From an uncultured Chloracidobacterium sp. (GTDB lineage Bacteria > Acidobacteriota > Blastocatellia > Pyrinomonadales > Pyrinomonadaceae), in assembly GCA_937941715.1 (NCBI GenBank), contig CALDGX010000050.1:1-14969 (forward strand): a stretch of DNA of 14,969 nucleotides, read 5' to 3'. Below the pieces are notes generated by a model that worked only from the letters and a program-made list of their open reading frames with translations, was not told the DNA's origin and did no database searches. Made by a program: the position numbers and the translations under genes. This document shows, piece after piece, positions 8,120 to 14,532 of the stretch. Positions within the stretch are counted from its first letter, which is position 1. The number at the start of each line of letters is the position of its first letter.

Positions 8120-9115
8120 TTACATCGCCGGCGATTCGAACATAAAGGCCAGCTTCCACGCTTCGCCCTCTTTGACATACACGGCCGACTGGAAGAGCGG
8201 GCCGTTCTTCTGTCCGTCGCAGGTGCCGTCGGCGGTGCCCTTGAGCGTCAGCAGTTCGACGGTCGGCGACAGTGCGGAGGCAAATCCGTCAGCGACGCTG
8301 ACCTTGGTGATGCCCTCGCACTTCATCGTCTCGGTCCACTGTTTGATGACCGCGTCCTTACCGGATAGATAGCCGCCGAGCGGATCGACTAGTGCCATAT
8401 TGGCCGAGATCATATCGCCGAAGGTCTTGGCGTCCTTGGCCTTAAAGGCTTCCCAACCGGCGGTGTGCAGTTTGACCAGTGCGTCGGTGTTGGGGCCGGG
8501 CTTAGGCTTGTTGGCCTCTTCCTTGGCGACGGTCTCGGCATCCTTCTTAGGAGCGTCTTTCTTCGCCTCGGGCTTGGGTGGTGCCGGCGGCGGATTCTTG
8601 GGGTCTATGACCAGCGTCTCGCTGTGAAACGCACCTCTCCATTTGTCGCCGTCGCGGACATAAATCGTGGCCGCACGCGTCGGGCTGGGCAGTTTCATCG
8701 CCGCTCCGTCGGTGGAGGTGCAGCTGCCGTCAAAGGTGCCCTTGTACGTCAGGACATAGGTGTCGTCGTTGATCTTGGACATCTGCGGGTCGTCGAGGTT
8801 CCAGGTCTTGACGTCACACTTGAATGAGCCGATCATGCCGGCCAATTCGGCCTTGTTCATACGCATTCCTTGCTCAAATGATACAAACTTGTCGGAAAGG
8901 TTGGCCTCGAAATACGCCTTATCACCCTTGAGCCACGCTTCGTTCGCCTTCTTGTCCATCTCGAACAAGGCTTCCTTGGTCGGGGCGGCCGCGACCGGCT
9001 TTGCGGTGTTGGCGTTGGTGTTTGTATTGGCGGGTTTGTTCTCCGCCGGAGCTCCGCAGGCCGCGACAAACGCGGCTGCCGCAGCGATCAAAACTATTAC
9101 CAATGGTCTTTTCAT
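8120..9115 (-). CDS. Secreted lipoprotein with two tandem NTF2/DUF4440-like domains (paralogue 2)
   Basis: A 331-residue predicted lipoprotein, paralogous to the gene ending at 6918. ATG 9115 is preceded by AAGGAG (9129-9124) at about 8-nt spacing. Signal peptide 1-20 ends VAAC (C20), a textbook lipobox; the mature start CGAPAENKPA nearly equals CGAPADNKPA of the other copy. An Asn/Thr linker and the shared KPVAAAPTK follow. Domain 1 (about 48-165) has Cys 100/132 and domain 2 (about 209-325) has Cys 266/299, the same spacing as in the other copy within one residue. A Lys/Pro/Ala-rich linker of about 40 residues joins them. Function is unknown; a periplasmic or surface ligand-binding role is only an inference from the fold. 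It is probably transcribed separately from purH, given a promoter just upstream and its own terminator. Confidence 0.87.
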   Translation of the reverse strand: MKRPLVIVLIAAAAAFVAACGAPAENKPANTNTNANTAKPVAAAPTKEALFEMDKKANEAWLKGDKAYFEANLSDKFVSFEQGMRMNKAELAGMIGSFKCDVKTWNLDDPQMSKINDDTYVLTYKGTFDGSCTSTDGAAMKLPSPTRAATIYVRDGDKWRGAFHSETLVIDPKNPPPAPPKPEAKKDAPKKDAETVAKEEANKPKPGPNTDALVKLHTAGWEAFKAKDAKTFGDMISANMALVDPLGGYLSGKDAVIKQWTETMKCEGITKVSVADGFASALSPTVELLTLKGTADGTCDGQKNGPLFQSAVYVKEGEAWKLAFMFESPAM

Positions 9116-9130
9116 ACAAATTTCTCCTTC

Positions 9131-9142
9131 CGGTAATTACCG
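9131..9142. promoter_or_regulatory. 12-bp perfect palindrome before lipoprotein paralogue 2
   Basis: CGGTAATTACCG is a perfect 12-bp palindrome lying two bases upstream of the Shine-Dalgarno of the lipoprotein gene starting at 9115. A related GGTAATTGCC (minus strand, 7951-7942) occurs in the leader of the paralogous gene. It could be a binding site for a dimeric regulator; it has no room for a loop of useful size with a long stem, so an RNA hairpin is less likely. Confidence 0.35.
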
Positions 9143-9222
9143 TACAAAAAACGCAAAAGCCCGACAGATCTTTCTTCCAAAAAACCCCTCGAGCGTTCCA
9201 ACAGTCGTCCTAATTGGGTATA

Positions 9223-9251
9223 GTTTTAACACTGCCCCTACATATTGTCAA
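9223..9251 (-). promoter_or_regulatory. Predicted sigma-70-type promoter for lipoprotein paralogue 2
   Basis: Read on the minus strand: TTGACA (9251-9246, perfect -35), 17-bp spacer, TAAAAC (9228-9223, four of six matches to TATAAT). Transcription would start near 9216 and give a leader of about 100 nt. It lies just after the purH stop (9268), in the 152-nt gap 9116-9267, so the lipoprotein gene need not depend on purH transcription. Confidence 0.5.
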
Positions 9252-9267
9252 GCAAAAAGTTTGCCGG

Positions 9268-10935
9268 TCAGTGCTTAAAATGGCGTATCCCGGTGAATGC
9301 CATCGCGATACCGTGCTCGTTGGCGGCGGCGATCGACTCTTCGTCCTTGATAGATCCGCCGGGTTGGATGATTGCCGTTACGCCAAAAGCAGCCGCCTCA
9401 TCGACGTTGTCGCGAAACGGGAAGAACGCGTCCGAAGCGAGGGCCGAACCGGCCAACGGCAGCGAAAACCGCTCGGCCCGCATCGCGGCGATCCGAACCG
9501 AATCGACGCGGTTCATCTGGCCCGCACCGACGCCGAGCGTCTGTTCGCCATTGGCAAAAACGATCGCGTTCGATTTGACGTGCTTACATACCGTCCAGGC
9601 AAGCTGCATGGCCTTGACCTCGTCATCCGAGGGCCGGCGTTCCGTAACGATCTTGAGATCATCAAGCTCGAGCTTGTGAACGTCGGCGTCCTGTACGAGA
9701 AAACCGCCGCCGATCTGTTTGTACTCCAGCCGAGAGCGATCAGCCGTCCGCTGTCCGCTGACGCGGAGGACGCGCAGGTTCTTTTTGGCGGCGAAAACCT
9801 CAAGCGCCGCGTCGTCGAAGTCGGGGGCGACGATAACCTCGGAGAATATTTCAACGACAGCCTTTGCGGCCTCGGCATCGACCTTGCGGTTAAAGGCGAC
9901 GATGCCGCCAAATGCCGATACCGGATCGGTCGCGAGGGCACGCTTGTATGCCTCAAGATTGTCATTGCCGGTGCCGACGCCCGAAGGATTGGTGTGTTTG
10001 ATGATGGCGACGCCTCGCGTGTCGAGGTCGTTGACCAGGTTCCACGCTGCCTCGGCATCGACGAAATTGTTGAACGACATTTCCTTGCCCTGCAGTTGTT
10101 CAGCATCGGCAATTCCGCCTTTCGAACCGTCGCCGTATAAAGCGGCGTGCTGATGCGGGTTTTCCCCGTATCGAAGGTCGACCACCTTGGCCAGTTCTAT
10201 GACCTGAAATTCGGGCAGGCCGTCAGCCTGTGCAGCGGTTGCCTCCGGCTCGGCCAATTCGTCGTCATCCGTCTCGATGAACATCAATCCGCCGAGCGGA
10301 TTTAACGGTTCAAGGCGCTCGAGGTCCTCGTTTGACAATTGGCGGGCAAGGTACGAGGAGATCGCCAGGTCGTAGCTCGCCGTCCGCGTATAGGCGAGGG
10401 CCGCGAGCCGAGAACGCGTTTCGAGCGAGAGCGATCCGTCGTTCTCGCCCATTTCGGTGATAAGTTCGCCGTAGAGCCGGGTGTCGGTGACCACCGCGAC
10501 GTCACGCCAGTTCTTTGACGCCGACCTGATCATCGCCGGTCCGCCGATATCGATGTTCTCGACCGCATCCTCGAGCGAAACGCCGTCTCGTGCGACCGTC
10601 GCTTCAAACGGGTAGAGGTTGACGACCACCATATCGATCGGCTCGATGCCGTGTTCACGCATCGAAGCAACATGTTCGGCGTTGTCCCGCAAGGCCAGAA
10701 ACGCCCCGTGCATCTTGGGGTGAAGCGTTTTGACGCGGCCGTCCATCATTTCGGGAAAACCGGTCACATCCGATACGTCAATGACCTCAAGCCCGCTCTC
10801 ACGCAGAGCCGCGGCCGTTCCGCCGGTCGAAATGATCTCGACGCCGTGCCGTGCCAATGATGCCGCAAAGCCGGCCAATCCGCTTTTGTCAGAAACGCTC
10901 AAAAGAGCACGTTTGATCTTGCGTAGTTCGCTCAT
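9268..10935 (-). CDS. purH: Bifunctional AICAR formyltransferase/IMP cyclohydrolase
   Basis: It catalyses the last two steps of IMP synthesis: formyl transfer from 10-formyl-THF to AICAR, then ring closure. The protein has 555 residues from ATG 10935. The N-terminal MGS-like cyclohydrolase domain (about 1-200) begins KRALLSVSDKSGLAGFAASL and has STGGT (36-40) and DGRVKTLHPK (65-74). The transformylase domain carries DLRYGENPHQ (253-262) and the catalytic K313-H314 in IIKHTNPSGV, ending GIRHFKH. An acidic segment of about 35 residues (about 205-240) between the domains makes it longer than the usual 510-530 residues. An in-frame start at 11007 would add 24 residues that are not PurH-like. No Shine-Dalgarno is visible before 10935; the leader there is a hairpin and T-rich. 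No other pur gene is adjacent. Confidence 0.97.
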   Translation of the reverse strand: MSELRKIKRALLSVSDKSGLAGFAASLARHGVEIISTGGTAAALRESGLEVIDVSDVTGFPEMMDGRVKTLHPKMHGAFLALRDNAEHVASMREHGIEPIDMVVVNLYPFEATVARDGVSLEDAVENIDIGGPAMIRSASKNWRDVAVVTDTRLYGELITEMGENDGSLSLETRSRLAALAYTRTASYDLAISSYLARQLSNEDLERLEPLNPLGGLMFIETDDDELAEPEATAAQADGLPEFQVIELAKVVDLRYGENPHQHAALYGDGSKGGIADAEQLQGKEMSFNNFVDAEAAWNLVNDLDTRGVAIIKHTNPSGVGTGNDNLEAYKRALATDPVSAFGGIVAFNRKVDAEAAKAVVEIFSEVIVAPDFDDAALEVFAAKKNLRVLRVSGQRTADRSRLEYKQIGGGFLVQDADVHKLELDDLKIVTERRPSDDEVKAMQLAWTVCKHVKSNAIVFANGEQTLGVGAGQMNRVDSVRIAAMRAERFSLPLAGSALASDAFFPFRDNVDEAAAFGVTAIIQPGGSIKDEESIAAANEHGIAMAFTGIRHFKH

Positions 10936-10942
10936 AAAATAG

Positions 10943-10968
10943 AAAAAGCGGCCAAATTGACCGCCTTT
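10943..10968 (-). terminator. Terminator-like hairpin directly before the purH start (possible attenuator)
   Basis: On the minus strand AAAGGCGGTC (10968-10959) and GGCCGCTTTT (10953-10944) pair over 10 bp, with two G.U pairs and a 5-nt loop, followed by T-rich sequence up to the ATG at 10935. The G.U pairs would be A-C mismatches on the plus strand, so it is a minus-strand RNA structure. If it terminates, it would cut transcripts just before purH; if purH is expressed from the promoter at 11182-11211, read-through must be controlled or partial. Confidence 0.55.
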
Positions 10969-10988
10969 GTTCCCCCAGGTATTATCTC

Positions 10989-11003
10989 CCCGCACTTCGC
11001 GGG
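10989..11003 (-). other. Second hairpin in the purH leader
   Basis: CCCGC (11003-10999 on the minus strand) pairs with GCGGG (10993-10989) around a 5-nt loop. Its arms share the CCGC/GCGG core with the terminator-like hairpin at 10943-10968, so the two could exchange partners. No U-tract follows, so it is not a terminator. It matches no riboswitch class that I can recognise by eye. Confidence 0.35.
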
Positions 11004-11052
11004 ACACGATTTCGTTCTGATCCTGTCGAATGCATTCGGGGCACGCAGTGAC

Positions 11053-11130
11053 CTAGAAAATAAAGCGTCCGAGAAACAACAGGCTCAACAAGAAAACCAT
11101 TGCGTAGATAATGACCTTGATAAGACTCAT
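11053..11130 (-). CDS. Possible 25-residue single-pass membrane peptide in the purH leader
   Basis: ATG at 11130 opens a 25-codon frame ending at TAG (11055-11053). The peptide starts MSLIKVIIYAMV, continues as an almost pure hydrophobic helix (FLLSLLFLG) and ends RFIF. One Lys near the N-terminus and one Arg near the C-terminus flank the helix, as in real small membrane proteins. It lies about 45 nt downstream of the predicted start of the minus-strand promoter, within the presumed purH transcript. Against it: no clear Shine-Dalgarno, short length, and AT-rich leader sequence that favours hydrophobic codons. I do not recognise a family. It could be a genuine small protein, a leader peptide, or chance. 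Confidence 0.42.
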   Translation of the reverse strand: MSLIKVIIYAMVFLLSLLFLGRFIF

Positions 11131-11161
11131 AATGGACTTTGTGCTAAAGTGATGCGTTCCG

Positions 11162-11173
11162 GGTCATATGACC
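11162..11173. promoter_or_regulatory. Perfect 12-bp palindrome at the expected purH transcription start
   Basis: GGTCATATGACC is its own reverse complement. It begins about 9 bp downstream of the -10 box at 11182-11187, so it covers the expected first transcribed bases, a common place for a repressor operator. It also sits 32 bp upstream of the divergent plus-strand peptidase gene (ATG 11205), so one regulator could affect both. The regulator is unknown. Confidence 0.42.
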
Positions 11174-11181
11174 AAAAACCC

Positions 11182-11211
11182 ATTCTAGTCTCGTTCATTT
11201 GGCGATGTCAA
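11182..11211 (-). promoter_or_regulatory. Strong predicted sigma-70-type promoter for the purH transcript
   Basis: On the minus strand: TTGACA (11211-11206, perfect -35), an 18-bp spacer, then TAGAAT (11187-11182, five of six matches). Transcription should start near 11175 and run leftward through the small open frame and hairpins into purH, giving a leader of about 240 nt. The -35 box overlaps the first codons of the divergent plus-strand peptidase gene. Confidence 0.62.
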
Positions 11212-12683
11212 AAAAAATCCATTCAATTTCAGCCGTTTTGGCCGTCACGATAGAGATTTTACAATTCTTTACATTTGCAGCCGGCCAGGACGCCCGGATC
11301 ACCGTCAGTCTGGCCGAAAACGGCCGTGTCCTCGCGGCGGTTCGGGGCCGGTTGGCGCCCGCTGAGGCTGACGCCGTCCGCGAGATCTGGTTTCTGGACA
11401 GCATTGCCGGTGTCGACGGGCTCTCGCGTCGGCGTTCGAGCGTTAAAGTACTCGGACACGGCGATAATGTCATCGACGAGAGCAGCGTTGCCGGTTCGAC
11501 GCGTATCCGGCGGGCCGGTATCGGCGGTTACGCTTACACCGTCGATCTCACGCCTGTCGGCGTTACATCCGCGGCTCATATTTCCTGGGCCAACGCCACT
11601 GGCGGCGTCCTAATGTTGGACGATCTCCTGCCGCAAAGTGTCGGGCGAAATGCCGCCATTCAACTCGACCTGCCGCCGGGATGGAGAGCGTTAACGACAG
11701 AAACCCAGACCGCTCCCGGTACATTCTCTGTCGGCAACGTCGAAAAGGCCGTGATCTACATCGGTGCGGACATTCGCAACCGGCGAATACCGGCCGGCGA
11801 CCGCACGCTCGACCTCGCCGTCTCAGGCGAATGGCTTTTCACCGACGCCGAGGCCGCTGAGATGTCGGCGGCCATCTTCGACGCCTACACGCGGCAATTC
11901 GGCAAACTGACCAACGAACCCAGGCGGATCTTCATTAGCAGATTTCCCGGTCAGACGCGGATCGGCGCCTGGGAAGCCGAAACGCGCGGCCGAAGCGTGA
12001 CGATCCTGTCGGCCGATATGCCGTTCAAGGCTCAGTCGATACAGCGGCTGCACGAGCAGCTGCGGCACGAGATATTTCACCTATGGGTGCCGAACGGCGT
12101 CAATCTCGGCGGCAATTACGACTGGTTCTATGAGGGCTTTGCTCAGTACGCGGCACTCAAGACCGGCGTTGCCGCCAATCAGATCAGATTTGACGACATG
12201 CTGACAACGCTCGCCCAGGCATACAATATCGACCAGGTCCAACCTGACCGCCGATCGCTGATCGAGGCGTCGGCGCTTCGATTCGCCGGGGCAAACTCGA
12301 TGGTCTACGCCAGAGGAATGCTCGTGGCATTTCTCAGTGACCTCGCGATTCTGAAGGCGACAAAGGGCCGGTCATCTGTCGAGTCGCTGCTTCGCGAGAT
12401 AGTCGAAAGGCATCCGCTCGCCGGCCCGCGGACCGACGGCAATGCCGCCGTACTCGCGGTGATGCGCGGGCGAAGGGAACTAGTACCCGTCATCGATCGT
12501 TATATTACCGGCGGCGAGCGGCTGGACTGGCAGTCGTTTCTTGACGACGCCGGCATCGCCGCGGCCGGTAAGGCTCCGCTCACAAAACTTGCCGTCAGGC
12601 CGGATCTGAACGGCCGGCAAAAGGAAATCCTGGACAAGTTGGGTTATAATAACTGGCGAAAATTGTCCCGTGATCTGAAATGA
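11205..12683 (+). CDS. Secreted M61-like (gluzincin) zinc metallopeptidase without a PDZ domain
   Basis: A 492-residue protein with a likely Sec signal peptide (residues 1 to about 27, hydrophobic core AVLAVTIEILQFFTFAAG). The middle part resembles the beta-rich N-terminal domain of M61 peptidases (VLMLDDLLPQ). The zinc site is H288-E-x2-H292 (RHEIFHLW) with third ligand E310 in WFYEGFAQY, 17 residues after H292; related M1/M61 enzymes have about 18. E289 is the catalytic base, so the active site looks intact. M61 enzymes usually carry a C-terminal PDZ domain; here about 180 helical residues follow the zinc site and no PDZ is evident. ATG 11205 is chosen over an in-frame TTG at 11199; neither has a Shine-Dalgarno. 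It overlaps the next gene by 4 bases (ATGA), so the two are translationally coupled. Substrate unknown. Confidence 0.82.
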   Translation: MSKKIHSISAVLAVTIEILQFFTFAAGQDARITVSLAENGRVLAAVRGRLAPAEADAVREIWFLDSIAGVDGLSRRRSSVKVLGHGDNVIDESSVAGSTRIRRAGIGGYAYTVDLTPVGVTSAAHISWANATGGVLMLDDLLPQSVGRNAAIQLDLPPGWRALTTETQTAPGTFSVGNVEKAVIYIGADIRNRRIPAGDRTLDLAVSGEWLFTDAEAAEMSAAIFDAYTRQFGKLTNEPRRIFISRFPGQTRIGAWEAETRGRSVTILSADMPFKAQSIQRLHEQLRHEIFHLWVPNGVNLGGNYDWFYEGFAQYAALKTGVAANQIRFDDMLTTLAQAYNIDQVQPDRRSLIEASALRFAGANSMVYARGMLVAFLSDLAILKATKGRSSVESLLREIVERHPLAGPRTDGNAAVLAVMRGRRELVPVIDRYITGGERLDWQSFLDDAGIAAAGKAPLTKLAVRPDLNGRQKEILDKLGYNNWRKLSRDLK

Positions 12684-13822
12684 AAACGAAGTTAACCATT
12701 CTCTTGCTCCTTGCCGCAATGGCCGTCTTTGCCGGCAGCTGTACTTATATCGACTCGACCGTCAGCGGTGTTTCCAGTGCTCTCGGTGCCAATGACAAGG
12801 CTACCGTGATCGCCAAGACCGCTCAGATCCGGACCTCTTACGCCGTGGTCGCGGCCGACCTCCTCGAGGTCAAACGCGGCGATCAGCTCGACATCATCGA
12901 TCAGATCGATTTTGAAAAGGTCCCGTGGTTCCGCGTACGCGCCCATGACGAGGCACAGACCGAAGGCTGGATCGAGGCACAGAACGTGATCACGAGCGAA
13001 ACGCTCAACAAATCGAAGAAACTCGCCGAGGAGTTTCAAAATACCACGCCGCAGGCCGCGGGTATCATCAGATCGGCCTCAAACCTCAGGTCGGCCCCGG
13101 ATATGAATCCGGAAAACGTCCTTTTCAAGCTGGCAAACGGTTCGACGTTTGAAATAATGACCTGGAAATTCGTCCCGAAACAGGAGGTCCCGGACGTCGA
13201 CGACGCTCCGAAAGGCCAGCAAAAGACCGGCAAGCGTTCGAAGAACGCCGAGATCGAAGCGGCAAAAGAAGCCGGCGAACCTGACAAACTCGAGGACAAA
13301 TACGACATCTGGTATCAGGTCAGGCTTGATCCGGCGGTCTCGCCTGCTCCGGCCGGTTGGCTGTTCGGCCGTCAGGTCGAACTGCAGGTGCCGAGCGACA
13401 TCGTATTTTTCCAGCAGAACAACCGCAAATTTATCACCTGGCAGCGTTTGGATGCCGAGACCGCCGATAAAGGTACGGTCGGCCGCGGGTCGACGCCCGG
13501 CAGTTGGGTCATCCTGACCCGGACCAACGCGGTCAAGCCGATCGACGGGGTCGAACCCGATTTTGACGGCATCCTCGTACTCGCCTTCGATAAGTACGAC
13601 CAGAGTTACTACACCGTCTGGCGAAACGCACCGAACACCGAGGTGTGGGGTTCGCTGCCGCTTAAGGTCGAGGGCAAAGGCGACAACAAGACGTTTACGC
13701 TGCAGCTCCGCAACGCCGAGGGCCGCATGGACACCAAACAGTTCGTCGTCTTTAAGGACAAGGCACGTCTAAAGGTCACGCCGCCCGAGGATATCGCCCA
13801 GTATCAGACCAAGACGAAATAG
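12680..13822 (+). CDS. SH3-domain lipoprotein
   Basis: A 380-residue predicted lipoprotein. The signal peptide (1-21) has a Leu-rich core and ends AGSC (C21), a slightly atypical lipobox. A first bacterial SH3-like domain lies at about 42-105 (AQIRTSYAVVAADLLEVKRG, then WFRVRAHDEAQTEGWIEAQNV). A second at about 123-235 (GIIRSASNLRSAPDMNPENV, then WYQVRL...GWLFGRQVEL) is interrupted by a Lys/Glu-rich insert (about 170-205). The C-terminal 140 residues form a beta-rich region of unknown type. Such SH3 repeats usually bind cell-wall or protein ligands in the periplasm. It starts in the ATGA overlap with the upstream peptidase and is 12 bases from the Smr gene, so all three probably form one operon. 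Its partnership with the peptidase is inferred. Confidence 0.82.
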   Translation: MKTKLTILLLLAAMAVFAGSCTYIDSTVSGVSSALGANDKATVIAKTAQIRTSYAVVAADLLEVKRGDQLDIIDQIDFEKVPWFRVRAHDEAQTEGWIEAQNVITSETLNKSKKLAEEFQNTTPQAAGIIRSASNLRSAPDMNPENVLFKLANGSTFEIMTWKFVPKQEVPDVDDAPKGQQKTGKRSKNAEIEAAKEAGEPDKLEDKYDIWYQVRLDPAVSPAPAGWLFGRQVELQVPSDIVFFQQNNRKFITWQRLDAETADKGTVGRGSTPGSWVILTRTNAVKPIDGVEPDFDGILVLAFDKYDQSYYTVWRNAPNTEVWGSLPLKVEGKGDNKTFTLQLRNAEGRMDTKQFVVFKDKARLKVTPPEDIAQYQTKTK

Positions 13823-13834
13823 ACACCGAAAAGA

Positions 13835-14128
13835 ATGAACGACGCCGAAAGCCCGTTCCCAGAGCCGTTCGAGATCGAGATCACCGACTCGATCGACCTT
13901 CATTCCTTCAGCCCGAAGGATGTGAAAAAGGTGGTCGAGGCATATCTAGTCGAGGCCCGCGGTAAGGGCTTTTCGATCGTCCGCATCATCCATGGCAAGG
14001 GGATCGGCGTTCAGCGTGAGATGGTCCGCAGTGTTCTCGCCAAGTCCGACATCGTCGAATCGTTTAAGAACGCGCCTGAGTTTTCGGGCAGTTGGGGAGC
14101 GACGATAGTCAAGTTCAAGTCCGTTTAA
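13835..14128 (+). CDS. Stand-alone Smr-domain protein
   Basis: A 97-residue protein made almost entirely of one Smr (small MutS-related) domain: IDLHSFSPKDV (LDLHG-like motif, with Ser in place of Gly), then IIHGKGIGV (the HGxGxG motif), and a final GSWGATIVKF. Smr domains have DNA-nicking or RNA endonuclease activity in MutS2 and related proteins. Single-domain copies are common but their roles are mostly unsettled. It lies 12 bases after the SH3 lipoprotein gene. Its TAA stop (14126-14128) overlaps the stop of the convergent gene, the two sharing the palindrome TTAA. Confidence 0.88.
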   Translation: MNDAESPFPEPFEIEITDSIDLHSFSPKDVKKVVEAYLVEARGKGFSIVRIIHGKGIGVQREMVRSVLAKSDIVESFKNAPEFSGSWGATIVKFKSV

Positions 14129-14397
14129 GATTCGTCCAGGACTTCGGCCCACGCATCGTCCTCGGCAGGCCTGGTTTCGGCGGCCGGCTTGTACAACTCA
14201 AGCAGGGCATTTTGTTCAGCGAGTTTGGTCTCGGCACGTTCGAGCCTGGTCGCAAGGCGTTCGGCACGTTTTTCGAGGCTGCGGACGTGCTTTTTGCGTT
14301 CGCGGTCGATACGGTCAAAGTAGAACATATAGGCAAACTGAAACCCTGTGATCCCGATCAGCACAAACAGCAGGCAGATCAGCGTGTACATCAGCAT
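14125..14397 (-). CDS. Small membrane protein with a coiled-coil tail
   Basis: A 90-residue protein of unknown function. One N-terminal membrane helix (about residues 3-26: YTLICLLFVLIGITGFQFAY) is followed by a charged, heptad-like coiled coil (about 30-70: Arg/Lys/Glu-rich, with Leu or Ala at regular spacing, as in RSLEKRAERLATRLERAETK) and an acidic tail. The design resembles FtsL/FtsB-type or other one-pass scaffolds, but I see no family signature. Two start codons are possible, 14397 and 14391; GGAG about 10 bases before the first favours 14397. It converges with the Smr gene and overlaps it by 4 bases. Confidence 0.7.
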   Translation of the reverse strand: MLMYTLICLLFVLIGITGFQFAYMFYFDRIDRERKKHVRSLEKRAERLATRLERAETKLAEQNALLELYKPAAETRPAEDDAWAEVLDES

Positions 14398-14423
14398 TAG
14401 GCAATTACTCCGCGTAAGAAACG

Positions 14424-14450
14424 TGTTCGAACATCAATTAGATAATTATA
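14424..14450 (-). promoter_or_regulatory. Possible promoter with adjacent 10-bp palindrome for the small coiled-coil gene
   Basis: On the minus strand TATAAT (14450-14445) is a perfect -10 box, but the -35 at standard spacing (TTCCGG) is poor. About 12 bp downstream lies the perfect palindrome TGTTCGAACA (14424-14433), near the expected transcription start and about 30 bp before ATG 14397. It resembles no operator that I can name with confidence. Confidence 0.33.
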
Positions 14451-14453
14451 ACC

Positions 14454-14483
14454 TTGACCGCCCGCACCCGGAAAAGTAAGAAT
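14454..14483 (+). promoter_or_regulatory. Possible promoter for the DUF6941-like gene
   Basis: TTGACC (14454-14459, five of six matches to the -35 consensus), an 18-bp spacer, then AAGAAT (14478-14483, four of six). Transcription would start about 45 bases before ATG 14533. It is back to back with the minus-strand -10 at 14445-14450, so the 135-nt gap 14398-14532 is a divergent promoter region. Confidence 0.3.
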
Positions 14484-14532
14484 TACGTATCCGACGGCGA
14501 GCGGCCCGACGCCCGAACCCGCGAAATTACCT

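Noticed and set aside
9151..9200. T-rich runs on the minus strand after purH as a purH terminator
   Set aside because: The T-runs are clear but I find no stem longer than about 4-6 bp before them.
9214..10140. Long plus-strand open frame of about 308 codons
   Set aside because: It is antisense to purH, whose conserved motifs are unambiguous; the frame is a shadow of GC-rich codon bias.
10936..11052. Known riboswitch class (purine, ZTP or THF) in the purH leader
   Set aside because: I could not place the conserved core bases of any of these classes; only simple hairpins are supported.
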